Shown in pieces: positions 51,239 through 59,099 of a DNA stretch of 64,000 bases. A program made the position numbers and the translations under genes. The stretch covers positions 193,924-257,923 of the forward strand of contig LYOR01000002.1 in the NCBI GenBank assembly GCA_001766825.1. Reading direction: 5' to 3'. Source of the stretch: Candidatus Syntropharchaeum butanivorans (lineage in GTDB: Archaea; Halobacteriota; Syntropharchaeia; Syntropharchaeales; Syntropharchaeaceae). Every line of letters starts with the position of its first letter. The first letter of the stretch is position 1. Below the pieces are notes generated by a model. The model was given only the letters and a program-made list of their open reading frames with translations. It searched no databases and had not been told where the DNA came from.

Positions 51239-51642
51239 GGGACAGGGTCGCGATCATCACCGGTTCTGAGTCAGATATGGAGATCGCGATTGACGTATGC
51301 AAGGTGCTGGATGAGAATGGGATCGGGTTCGATCTGCGCACAATATCTGCACACAGAAACCCGGAGGAGCTTGAGAGATACCTCGAAGAGGTAAACCGGG
51401 ATGAGAGTGATATCGGAGTTATAATCGCAATTGCAGGACTTTCTGCGGCATTACCAGGCGTTATTGCCTCCAGGACCGATCTTCCCGTGATAGGTGTTCC
51501 GGTCTCAGCAAGTTTGATGGGACTTGACGCACTCCTGTCGATGGTTCAGATGCCAAAAGGAGTACCAGTTGGGGTTGTTGGTATCGATAACGGCAAGAAT
51601 GCAGGATATCTTGCAGTCAGAATCTTAAAGCTTCTGAAGTGA
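51235..51642 (+). CDS. purE: Phosphoribosylaminoimidazole carboxylase/mutase PurE-like protein
   Basis: Acts on AIR-derived intermediates in purine synthesis. The 135-residue protein starts with the phosphate-binding [13 protein letters not shown] and has [13 protein letters not shown] near residue 37, [12 protein letters not shown] near 66, and [14 protein letters not shown] near 85 then [10 protein letters not shown]. These are the standard PurE motifs, including the catalytic His in SAHR. It overlaps pheT by 4 nt, a link with no obvious metabolic meaning. It is slightly shorter than bacterial PurE. No purK is adjacent, suggesting a class II (direct CO2) enzyme, as an inference. Confidence 0.9.
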   Translation: MRDRVAIITGSESDMEIAIDVCKVLDENGIGFDLRTISAHRNPEELERYLEEVNRDESDIGVIIAIAGLSAALPGVIASRTDLPVIGVPVSASLMGLDALLSMVQMPKGVPVGVVGIDNGKNAGYLAVRILKLLK

Positions 51643-51671
51643 AGTACCGGCCACAGGAAGTTTTAGGGAGA

Positions 51672-51997
51672 TCAGAACCAGCCAGAGAGGCGGTTGGGTG
51701 TTCTCCTTTGAGCTAACCCGGCGAAACTACCATCCCTACCAGAAGTAGATGCAAAAAGATGAATTTTTTGACTGAATCCACGATTATGCTCAAGAATCGG
51801 TAGACGCTGATCCCCATAGGAAATATCCACGGGAAAGAAGATGGCTATCAGGACGATTTTAAACATCGCCCCGGCCAGGTTAACCGGTGATATACCCTGC
51901 TTTGACATCTCCTGCTTGACTCTCCGTGAACCGACAATCCTGAGTATTTTTCCTAATAATACTCATTTGGGTCTTTCTCATCTGTTATTAATGGCAT
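51672..51997 (-). pseudogene. Degraded transposase N-terminal fragment
   Basis: An ATG at 51997 opens MPLITDEKDPNEYY and stops. A shifted frame continues LGKILRIVGSRRVKQEM and then SPVNLAGAMFKIVLIAIFFP, which has the look of the N-terminal part of archaeal DDE transposases. The similarity breaks after VDISY. The remaining frame to 51672 is not recognisable. A TATA-like TTATATAA at 52023-52030 would have driven it. The interval 51998-52185 otherwise shows only AT-rich spacer. Confidence 0.5.
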
Positions 51998-52338
51998 ATT
52001 CATTTTTTCCACCATAAAACTGTTATATAAGCTTCTATAAATTTTTCGGCTTTATTTTGCCTGGAATTGAATTTTATAGGTTTTTATGGTGTACTTTCAG
52101 AATTTGAGAGAAGAATGAGTGTAAATATGCAAAATACCGGTTTGGGTTTGTATAAGAGTCGGGTAAGGGTGGGGTTATTATCTTTAGAGAACTTTGATTT
52201 ACCCCCCACCCACCGGTCAAAACCTAAACCAGACCATCTCATGAATAACAGGTGCCACTGAGACGGGATCCCCTCATCAATCCCCTTCCATCACACCTGT
52301 TTTTTCCTTTCTGATCAGTAATCTGACGATAGCTTACG

Positions 52339-52977
52339 CTAAGCCGCCTCCCGGTGCCTGATCGTACGAAGATGATATAGATCAAAGGCAAACGCGGTGA
52401 ATATCATCTTTACCGCAACCCTTGCTCTGGTTGTGACCCTGAGATGACCTGCACTGAAGACTGTCTTCATCACGGCAAAAGCCCGCTCGATCCGGGCTCT
52501 CTTCTTATTTATCCGCCTGTTTCTAAGCTCATCCCTGATATCCAGGGGATGCCCGCGGGTTGCCCGTTTCATCGTGGCATCATATCCTTCTGGCTTGACC
52601 CCGAAGTATCCCTTATCCCTGTATACAACTTCTCCCGGGTTGGATAGATCCACCTGTGAATCATGGACAGATGCGGTGGTTGTCTCGATATCCCTGATCA
52701 GTCCATGCTCTGTATCCATCTTCGAGTGGAGCTTGTATCCAAAGTAGGATTTCCCGTTCTTCTTTGCCCATGTTCCATCTTTACTCCTTCTCGTCTTTGC
52801 TTCACCACCTCTCGGTTTATCTGCCTTTGCATGTCCTGGATCTGCGGTGATGAAGGTAGCATCGTAGGCTTTTCCAAAAGCCCACACGGCAAAATGTCCT
52901 GCCTTCGGCAGGATGAGTCCTACCGCAGGTAGGACATTGGGTGGATGAGGCGGATGCGCCTCATCCTGAATCGCCAC
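52339..52977 (-). pseudogene. IS5-like transposase, C-terminal catalytic part
   Basis: A 212-codon frame. The first catalytic Asp is in YDATFITADPGHAKADKPRG, the second in GEVVYRDKGYFG, and the Glu in NKKRARIERAFAVMK, so the DDE triad is intact. The nominal N-terminus (MAIQDEAHPPHPPN) is a frame-shifted reading of the hairpin region, not transposase sequence. The closest lookalikes I recall are the IS5/IS1031-like elements of methanogenic archaea. Confidence 0.75.
52897..52966. repeat. Cluster of three short perfect palindromes inside the IS transposase
   Basis: TCCTGCC/GGCAGGA (52897-52913, loop TTC), GTCCTACC/GGTAGGAC (52917-52935, loop GCA) and GGATGAGGCG/CGCCTCATCC (52943-52966, loop GATG) lie in tandem between the two transposase frames. 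Copy A carries the same three plus one more. Confidence 0.88.
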
Positions 52978-53285
52978 ACGGTTGAGTAATCAGGGATGTT
53001 CTCGGGAAACCCGAGGAATTTACGGAAAGAGATCCTGTCTGCTACCTGTCTCTCAAGTTCGGGATCTGAGAGGCCGTACCACTGCTGCAAAACCAGGATT
53101 TTTACCATCACAACCTCATCAATGTTCGGTCTTCCCCCTTTTTCTGTCTTGTTTCTGTACATTCCAGCTACTATTGGCCTGAATGCCCCCCAGTCAATCA
53201 ATGAATCTACCTCTGCAAGTCTGTCACCAAGACGTTTGACCTTCTCATACTCTTCATTCAATGAATAGTCAATTAGAGACTTCAT
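52920..53285 (-). pseudogene. IS5-like transposase, N-terminal part
   Basis: A 121-codon frame starting MKSLIDYSLNEEYEK. It contains the typical IS5 N-terminal domain: NIDEVVMVKILVLQQWYGLSD and ELERQVADRISFRKFLG, ending near DYSTVWRFR. After that the expected linker is replaced by a palindrome cluster and the frame stops. The catalytic half continues in another frame (52339-52977). It may be a dead gene, or be joined to the second part by frameshifting; the lesion looks destructive. Confidence 0.75.
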
Positions 53286-53400
53286 ATCTGTTTTATGCTG
53301 AAAATGGGTTAATAAAGCTTTCTGTTTTGGTCAGGAGGATTTTTGATTTGCCTGTTAATTTGATGGGGTCTGGGAGTGGGTGGGTTTTTCAAAGTTCTCT

Positions 53401-54128
53401 ATATTATCTCCCTGTAAGAAGAAGGTGTTTATCCCGCTCATACTCAACCGTGAAAAATCCCACAGTCTTTCAATCCTCGCACCACGCTCAGGTCTCACCT
53501 GTGCTCTCTGGTGCTGCTCTCTTCTGAAAAGAATAGGGGGATTGGTTATAATCCCCCAGCCACACTCATCAATCTCAACGACTTCACCCGCCTTGTTTGC
53601 AAGGTCGTAATAGATCCTGCCGTTAAACTCGCCGATCCGATTCCATAGATGGAACTGATTCCCCCTCAAAGCTCGCAATATCTGATAGTGTGATTGCAGC
53701 CGTCAATAATGCCACATTATTTAGCGTTTTTTTTGCTCGGCTCTCCACCATGTTCTTGCGAGCCACTCTTTAAATTCTCGTGATCTTATTCTCACAGCCC
53801 GTGTACCGCCCCAGTTCTCGATAATTGCACGAGGTTCCTCGTATTGATCGATTCCGATTCCTTTTAGAGGAGAAAGTGAGAGTGCAACAAGCCGATCAAT
53901 CTGCGATTTACCGTTTCTACCCGGACTTGTCTTGTTCCCAATCTCCTGCTGAAGCTCCTTCTCAAGCTCACCAGATTCAGCAGCCTGGATGACCCGATCC
54001 CATCAATCTATCGCGCTCTCACAGAACCGCCTCACATCCTCCCTGTCATCAGGATGTATGCCCTCGAGAATCTCCTCAAACCTCTCTCTAAACAGCTTAT
54101 CCTGGTTGTGCACATCTGCTTTAACCAT
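53401..54128 (-). pseudogene. Broken plasmid/virus-type primase-helicase gene
   Basis: From an ATG at 54128 the minus strand reads MVKADVHNQDKLFRERFEEI and, after an in-frame TGA, EIGNKTSPGRNGKSQIDRLV and EYDQYEEP-like sequence. A shifted frame gives TLNNVALLTAAITLSDIASF, and another gives QFHLWNRIGEFNGRIYYDL and NPPILFRREQHQ. This order resembles the region preceding the helicase of mobile-element primase-helicases (DUF927 or D5-like). At least one stop and two frameshifts are present, and the 3' half is removed by the IS at 53400. It lies 64 nt from tRNA-Thr. Confidence 0.65.
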
Positions 54129-54191
54129 ATCAATCCATCCTCTGCCTCCATCGGATATATATGGCAGAGGCTTATGATGTGGCTAAAACAA

Positions 54192-54263
54192 GCCTCGGGC
54201 GGGATTTGAACCCGCGGCCTCGTGCTTACCAAGCACGCGCTCTGCCGGCTGAGCCACCGAGGC
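54192..54263 (-). tRNA. tRNA-Thr (GGT anticodon)
   Basis: A 72-nt cloverleaf: acceptor GCCTCGG paired with CCGAGGC, D stem GCTC/GAGC, anticodon stem CGTGC/GCACG with loop TTGGTAA, and T stem GCGGG/CCCGC with loop TTCAAAT. The anticodon GGT reads Thr ACC and ACT codons. The 3' CCA is not encoded. Mobile-element debris lies directly on its 3' side. Confidence 0.96.
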
Positions 54264-54307
54264 ACCTCAACACCATATTGTCACGGGGATATATGAAGCT
54301 ACCGAAG

Positions 54308-54775
54308 CTATTCATCCCTCATATGGGCGAGATCGATCGCTGTATCCTCCTTAAGTGCCCTGAGCACCATGTGGCTCTTGATGCGCTCAACACCCTCGAT
54401 ACTCTTGAGCTTGCCAAGATGCATGGCGCACTCTTCCCTCTGCCCGAAGCACCTTGACTTGACAACAAGATCAAAGTCACCGGTGACCTGATATATACAG
54501 CAAACCTCCTCGATCTCTGCGATCTTCGATGCAACCTCACTGAGATCATGGGTAGATCTGACCTCAACGAGGCTTATCATTGTGTTGAGACCGAGCAGGG
54601 TTGGATCGAGAATTACAGTGTAGTTCCTTATAACGCCACTTCTTTCAAGCCGTTTCACACGCTCACTGACCGTTGCAGTTGTTGTTCCGATTCGTTCTGC
54701 AATCTTTCTGAACGAGAGCCTCCCATCACTTTGAAGAACCATCAGAATCTTCCGATCGAGCTCGTCAAGCTTCAT
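54308..54775 (-). CDS. Lrp/AsnC-family transcriptional regulator
   Basis: A 155-residue regulator: helix-turn-helix in residues 5-45 (LDRKILMVLQSDGRLSFRKI, then TTTATVSERVKRLERSG) and a RAM domain in 65-140 (VTGDFDLVVK and IKSHMVLRALKED). The C-terminal tail is short. It starts 3 nt after the argB stop, so it is cotranscribed and may control amino-acid genes, including argB itself. A CC pair in EEVCCIYQVTG and another Cys in SRCFG are unusual but not diagnostic. Confidence 0.92.
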   Translation of the reverse strand: MKLDELDRKILMVLQSDGRLSFRKIAERIGTTTATVSERVKRLERSGVIRNYTVILDPTLLGLNTMISLVEVRSTHDLSEVASKIAEIEEVCCIYQVTGDFDLVVKSRCFGQREECAMHLGKLKSIEGVERIKSHMVLRALKEDTAIDLAHMRDE

Positions 54776-54778
54776 ATC

Positions 54779-55627
54779 TCAACCCTCCTCTTCAATCATC
54801 GTCCCGACCCCCTCATCTGTGAAAAGCTCAAGAAGGATCGAGTGATCCCGCTTCCCATTTATTATATGGCATTTAACACCTGCTTCAATGGCGCGAAGGG
54901 CTGCATGAACCTTTGGGATCATCCCACCATCGATTGTACCTTCTTCAATCAAAGACAGTGCCTCTTCTGGCTTCAGGCTGGTGATGAGGCTATTTGGATC
55001 TCTGAGATCCCTCAGGATTCCATCAACGTCCGTCAGGATGAGAAGCCGCTTTGCAGAAAGAGCGCGTGCGATCTCACCTGCAACAATATCTGCATTGATG
55101 TTAAGGCTATTTCCATCCTTATCAACACCTATAGGTGAGACAACCGGAATGTAACCCGCTTTCGATGTGATCTCAAGGATCTCAGGATTTATCGAGGTCA
55201 CATCTCCCACCCAGCCAAGCTCATCACTCCTCTTCTCACCCTCAATCAGCCTGCCATCCTTCCCAGAGAGACCGATACCTTTTGCCCCGTGCTTTCCGAT
55301 CAGCGAGACGATTCTGTGATTCACGTTCCCGACAAGTACCATACGGGTAATCTCAAGTGTCTCGTCGTCTGTCACCCGGAGCCCCTTCACAAATGTAGGC
55401 TTTTTACCGAACCGCTCCATCTTCTCGGTTATCTCCTTACCACCACCATGAACGAGAACAGGCTTGATCCCCACGTACCTGAGGAGGACGATATCCTGAA
55501 CGAGCTTATCCATGAGTCCCTCATCCACAAGCACCTCGCCTCCGACCTTGAAGACCATCACTGATCCATGAAACTCCTGGATGTAGGGCAGTGCCTCGAT
55601 CAGGATATCCTCCCGGCTCAGGGCCAT
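54779..55627 (-). CDS. argB: Acetylglutamate kinase
   Basis: Phosphorylates N-acetyl-L-glutamate in arginine synthesis. The 282-residue amino-acid-kinase-fold protein has the nucleotide-binding FKVGGEVLVDE near residue 26, the GGGKEITEKMERFG loop near 62, and NINADIVAGEIA near 180 before the LTDVDGI motif. No N-terminal helix for arginine-sensitive hexamer formation is evident. An upstream start at 55642 is open, but the ATG at 55627 matches the family. It is followed by an Lrp regulator; no other arg genes are nearby. Confidence 0.94.
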   Translation of the reverse strand: MALSREDILIEALPYIQEFHGSVMVFKVGGEVLVDEGLMDKLVQDIVLLRYVGIKPVLVHGGGKEITEKMERFGKKPTFVKGLRVTDDETLEITRMVLVGNVNHRIVSLIGKHGAKGIGLSGKDGRLIEGEKRSDELGWVGDVTSINPEILEITSKAGYIPVVSPIGVDKDGNSLNINADIVAGEIARALSAKRLLILTDVDGILRDLRDPNSLITSLKPEEALSLIEEGTIDGGMIPKVHAALRAIEAGVKCHIINGKRDHSILLELFTDEGVGTMIEEEG

Positions 55628-55644
55628 ACCTTTACTTTGCAATC

Positions 55645-55656
55645 TTTTTATAAAAA
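55645..55656 (-). promoter_or_regulatory. Palindromic TATA-like box before argB
   Basis: TTTTTATAAAAA centred at 55650.5, about 24 nt before the ATG at 55627; slightly closer than the other boxes in the window. Confidence 0.45.
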
Positions 55657-55666
55657 CTCTACCATC

Positions 55667-57010
55667 TCATTTTGTCTCGCGGGGATAAAGATCCAAGAAT
55701 ACCGCCTCAGCAGCCATCGTGATTGGTTCTGCACTCGGCTCGGGTGATAGCTCTGGTTGACCCGCTGCCCTGAACGTTGTGAGATCAAGGGCCGTGAGCC
55801 TGCATCTTATAGCAAGTGCAACCGTATCGATCACCTTTACCATGCACTCAGAATCACTCACTATCTGTCCTCCTATGAGACGTTTTGTCGCTCTATCAAA
55901 GATTAGCTTGATCGTGAAGGGTTTTCTCCCGGCTATCATCACGTGCTTGCTTCCGGTTGTAAACTTCCCAACAGCTACATCAATACCAGCCCTCTTTGCA
56001 GCCTCCTCGGTCAATCCAACGCCCGCGACTGATTTATCAAGGAGCTTTGTCGCGAAGTTATTGAGAAGTGGTGGGAACTCGATCTTATATCCAAGGATAT
56101 TCTTTGCGATTATCCGACCTCCGATAACTGCATTTGGCCTGATCTGCCCTGGTATTTTCTCACCTGTAATGAAGCTCTCATACTCGATGAGGTCCCCGCC
56201 TGCATAAATATCAGGATCAGAGGTCTGAAGATACTTATTTACCTTAACACCGAACTTTCCGATCTCAAGCCCGCAATCTGAGGCAAGCTCGGTATTTGCC
56301 CTGACACCCACGGATAGTATCACAGTCCCTGCCTCTATTCTTGTTCCATCTGATAGTTCAACCCCTTCAACCTCTTTTTCTCCTAAAATCCTTTTTGCCA
56401 TCTGATTAAGCCGGAAATCAATCCCCTTTGATGAAAGATACCCCTCAACCTCTTTGCTCATATCTGCATCAAGACTTACAGCAAGTATGCGATCAAGCGC
56501 CTCAACCACCGTTACCTTTACACCATCCCGTGCGATGAGGCTTGCCATCTCAAGCCCTATCGCACCTGCCCCGATGACAACAACACCACGATCCCCCTTC
56601 TCTTTCAGCCTGTTCAGTATATTGACCGCATCCCTGCTTGTTCTGACGGTAAAAACCCCTTCCAGATCAACCCCTGGTATTGGAGGCTTGATGGGAATAC
56701 CACCTGTTGCAAGAACAAGCTTGTCATAGGAAAAAGTCCTGCCATCCTCGGTTGTAACGGTCTTCTTCTCGCGATCTATCTTAACCGCTTTACTGTCAAT
56801 GAGCTTCGTTCCAGCTTTGTGAAACATCTCATCGCCTTTCACCGATGCCTCGACGGTAGCATCACCGACTGCTATATACGGGACCGCACATCTTGTTAAG
56901 AAGTTCTCTTCCTCTCTGATTAAAGTTAGATCGACCGATGGATCAAGCTTTTTCAGCATCATCGAACAGGGTCCGCCTGTACCAGCACATCCAATAACAA
57001 CAACCTTCAT
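55667..57010 (-). CDS. FAD-dependent CoA-disulfide reductase / NADH oxidase-like protein
   Basis: A 447-residue flavoprotein of the class III pyridine-nucleotide disulfide reductases. FAD motif VVVIGCAGTGGPCSMML is at residues 3-19, and the single redox cysteine lies in FLTRCAVPYIAVGD near residue 40. The NAD motif VVIGAGAIGLEMASL is near 148, with VILSVGVRANTELA near 230 and a C-terminal dimer domain. It may reduce CoA disulfide, polysulfide or oxygen. The ATG at 57010 has GAGGTG about 6 nt upstream. Its N-terminal Gly-Thr-Gly-Gly-Pro-Cys replaces the more usual GxAAG pattern. Confidence 0.85.
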   Translation of the reverse strand: MKVVVIGCAGTGGPCSMMLKKLDPSVDLTLIREEENFLTRCAVPYIAVGDATVEASVKGDEMFHKAGTKLIDSKAVKIDREKKTVTTEDGRTFSYDKLVLATGGIPIKPPIPGVDLEGVFTVRTSRDAVNILNRLKEKGDRGVVVIGAGAIGLEMASLIARDGVKVTVVEALDRILAVSLDADMSKEVEGYLSSKGIDFRLNQMAKRILGEKEVEGVELSDGTRIEAGTVILSVGVRANTELASDCGLEIGKFGVKVNKYLQTSDPDIYAGGDLIEYESFITGEKIPGQIRPNAVIGGRIIAKNILGYKIEFPPLLNNFATKLLDKSVAGVGLTEEAAKRAGIDVAVGKFTTGSKHVMIAGRKPFTIKLIFDRATKRLIGGQIVSDSECMVKVIDTVALAIRCRLTALDLTTFRAAGQPELSPEPSAEPITMAAEAVFLDLYPRETK

Positions 57011-57052
57011 ATCACACACCTCACAGGTAACTCTCTAACTTTCTTTTAATTT

Positions 57053-57061
57053 GTATATAAA
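57053..57061 (-). promoter_or_regulatory. TATA box of the CoA-disulfide reductase-like gene
   Basis: GTTTATATA-type box centred near 57057, predicting a start near 57031 and a 20-nt leader that contains GAGGTG. Confidence 0.5.
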
Positions 57062-57194
57062 CATTCCGCTTTATGTTTATAAATGTATAGAAAAGAGCCG
57101 CATGTACCGTTTATTCATACAGTAAGCTACCGGGTGATCTCCAACCGACCGGGTCCTTCCTGTCAGTAACAAAAAAATCTGACAACATTAACCC

Positions 57195-57443
57195 TCAGAA
57201 AAACCCAAAGAGTAAATGGAGGAGAATCACGATAATAGCTCCAACCAAACCTCCTATCGCACATATCAGGATAACAAACCAGGTGTATGCTATATTCAAC
57301 CCGAAAAGGAAGTTTGCAGCAAAAATAACGAGCAAACCAAGGATTGAGTTCACAACCAGGTGTTTAATCGCCTTGAAAATGTAGTAGATGACAATAACAA
57401 TCAGTATCAGCACGAAGATTAGAAACAGCTCCCATAAGATCAA
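57195..57443 (-). CDS. BofA-like small membrane protein
   Basis: An 82-residue hydrophobic protein with an N-terminal helix (LFLIFVLILIVIVIYYIF) and a hairpin of two helices separated by NIAYTWF. The NSILGLLVIFAANFLFG stretch and the closing IGGLVGAIIVILLHLLFGFF fit the BofA family. In Bacillus BofA regulates an intramembrane protease; archaeal homologues have no known role. It overlaps the upstream TPR gene by 4 nt (ATGA type), so it is translationally coupled. Confidence 0.72.
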   Translation of the reverse strand: MILWELFLIFVLILIVIVIYYIFKAIKHLVVNSILGLLVIFAANFLFGLNIAYTWFVILICAIGGLVGAIIVILLHLLFGFF

Positions 57444-58219
57444 AGTTCCTCCCCCTTAAGCCATCTTGCAGTCTCATACTCTCTTTCTGCCTCTTTATCC
57501 CTATTTAAATACTTCAAAAAGTCTCCATAGCTGTATCTAAGAATAATATCCTCTGGATCAAGTTTTATCGCCTTTTTAAAGAGGTTTTCAGCCTCTTCAA
57601 ATCGCTGCAGATCTGCCAGAAAGACCGCGTAGTTGTGGAGTACGAGAGGATCATCTGGGAGATGTTCGAGCAAGCGCTGATACTCCTTTTCAACCTCATC
57701 AAACCTCCCGTCATATTTCATCAGATCAACGAGAAAGTGGTGCGCGTTGAGATCCATGGGATCCTCCCTGAGAATCTCACGAAGAATCTTCTCGGCGATC
57801 TCAGGGTTCTGCATTATGCTCTTGTAGATGATGTAGTCTGGTACAAGTGGGTCTGCAAGATACCTCTTCACAAGCTGCTTCACCTCATCATCAACCACGC
57901 CGGTATAGAAGACCTTCCTGAACTTTCCATACTCAATCCCTATGAACATTCCCTCAAACTCATCCACTTCAACCCCAATCTCCCGTTTTTCTTCAAAGAT
58001 CTCCTCTGAAATCCTGAGTATCTCAAGCAGCTCCTCCTCATCTATGTCCTCCTCAGGGAAGCACTGCTCTATGAACCAGCTGGCAAACCTTTTAAACTCA
58101 GACTCAAACTCTTTCCCATCCCTGAATACGATAAAATCCGTCCCAAAGAAGTCCTTGAACGCGCCATGAAACTGAACATTGGCAAGCCACTTCTTCTCCT
58201 CCTCTTCTGTCCTGAACAT
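57440..58219 (-). CDS. TPR-repeat protein
   Basis: A 259-residue soluble protein. Residues 1-125 are an acidic unknown domain (FKDFFGTDFIVFRDG and EEDIDEEELLEILR). Residues 135-255 hold about three tetratricopeptide repeats (NAHHFLVDLMKYDGRFDEVE, VLHNYAVFLADLQRFEEAEN, LRYSYGDFLKYLNRDKEAER), which should bind another protein. It is coupled to the BofA-like membrane protein, suggesting a membrane-associated complex. ATG at 58219 is preferred to a TTG at 58222. Divergent gene 58384 begins 164 nt away. Confidence 0.78.
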   Translation of the reverse strand: MFRTEEEEKKWLANVQFHGAFKDFFGTDFIVFRDGKEFESEFKRFASWFIEQCFPEEDIDEEELLEILRISEEIFEEKREIGVEVDEFEGMFIGIEYGKFRKVFYTGVVDDEVKQLVKRYLADPLVPDYIIYKSIMQNPEIAEKILREILREDPMDLNAHHFLVDLMKYDGRFDEVEKEYQRLLEHLPDDPLVLHNYAVFLADLQRFEEAENLFKKAIKLDPEDIILRYSYGDFLKYLNRDKEAEREYETARWLKGEEL

Positions 58220-58338
58220 CAAACCTTCACCTCGCTATCTGTGCTGCCCTCTTATCTACCATATGAGTTTTTAATCCATTTATCATGTGAAGCCCTTTCT
58301 GGTGAGTATCAATTACCTCATTGAAAGAAAGAGATAAC

Positions 58339-58345
58339 TATATAT
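58339..58345 (+). promoter_or_regulatory. TATA box of the gene at 58384
   Basis: TATATAA centred at 58342 predicts a start near 58368. The short leader holds GGAGG at 58375-58379 before the ATG at 58384. Confidence 0.55.
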
Positions 58346-58383
58346 AACTTTAGTGTAGAACCTATCTGAAGAGAGGAGGGTTA

Positions 58384-59082
58384 ATGATGGTCGAGGTTGA
58401 TTGGTATGACCTTGCTGATACCGACTTTCATAGTGGCGGGAGGGAAACTACCCAGACTACTGCAGGTGCGGCGGTTGGAGGCGCAAAGGTAATGCCTGAA
58501 GAGCGGATCGGGATAATGGTCTGTGATGAAGAGCGATTCAATGACTTTTTTGATGTCTTATCCCTCAAGATACGGGGTATGCCGGGTGTTGAGATGATGT
58601 ATCTTGATTTTAGGGGGTGTTCCACCTCTGAAGATTACCAGGAGCGGATCGTTGAGGGCATTCTCAAATTTATGAGGGGCGAGGCTTATGATTTTGAGGG
58701 TGGGCGTTACTGGACAGAGGAGGAGAAAAAGGCCAGATATGCCACGCTGGAATTTTTGAAGGACAAGCTTGGGGAGGATATAGAGGGTGAGACCACCGCT
58801 GAAAAGGCTACAAATGCACTTACGATCCTTGGAGACATCTCGGATCAGCTAAAGAAGAACCTCATCCTTGTGATGGATTTGCGAAATATCAAACTTGATC
58901 CGAGTGCTTTAAGACCTGGACAGAAGCTCTGGTGGGTGTACAACCTTACCACCAAGGCAGAGGGAAGCCAGCGAATGTGGCTCATCGATTGTGATGAGGA
59001 TATATTTGATACACTCTCAGAGCATGGCCAGATGGGGAAGGTCTTCTCCGAAGAGGGTACAGACCTCTTCATGATCGTTTAA
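58384..59082 (+). CDS. Acidic alpha/beta protein of unknown function
   Basis: A 232-residue protein I do not recognise. After a short Thr/Gly-rich N-terminus the chain alternates beta and alpha segments (ERIGIMVCDEERFNDFFDVL, EMMYLDFRG). A central helical block follows (YWTEEEKKARYATLEFLKDK), and strands close it (KNLILVMDLRN, RMWLIDCDED). The layout is compatible with a Rossmann-like or P-loop-less nucleotide fold. There are no membrane segments. It has a strong TATA box and GGAGG site, so it is probably well expressed. ATG 58387 is an alternative start. It stands alone between divergent TPR and convergent SepCysS genes. Confidence 0.62.
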   Translation: MMVEVDWYDLADTDFHSGGRETTQTTAGAAVGGAKVMPEERIGIMVCDEERFNDFFDVLSLKIRGMPGVEMMYLDFRGCSTSEDYQERIVEGILKFMRGEAYDFEGGRYWTEEEKKARYATLEFLKDKLGEDIEGETTAEKATNALTILGDISDQLKKNLILVMDLRNIKLDPSALRPGQKLWWVYNLTTKAEGSQRMWLIDCDEDIFDTLSEHGQMGKVFSEEGTDLFMIV

Positions 59083-59099
59083 TTTATTTGGGTTGGGGG

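Larger units (their letters stand above)
52186..53400 (-). mobile_element. IS5-like insertion sequence, fullest copy (copy B)
   Basis: A 1215-bp element with inverted ends AGAGAACTTTGA (from 52186) and TCAAAGTTCTCT (to 53400). It encodes a DDE transposase on the minus strand, split into two frames. Deletion derivatives with the same ends lie at 23151, 39878 and 60576, so it has been active in this genome. It truncates a primase-helicase-like gene on its right side. I could not identify a convincing target-site duplication. Confidence 0.88.

Noticed and set aside
52920..52977. Programmed frameshift joining the two transposase halves
   Set aside because: No slippery heptamer is visible at the overlap, and the linker sequence is replaced by palindromes, so loss of function is more likely than recoding.
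52186..53400. Target-site duplication flanking the IS
   Set aside because: Flanks (TATCTTT on the left, ATATTATC on the right) do not give a convincing direct repeat; the insertion may have been rearranged.
53355..53678. 107-codon minus-strand frame as an intact gene
   Set aside because: Its C-terminal residues read out of the IS end and its N-terminus joins frameshifted remnants; it is one segment of a pseudogene.
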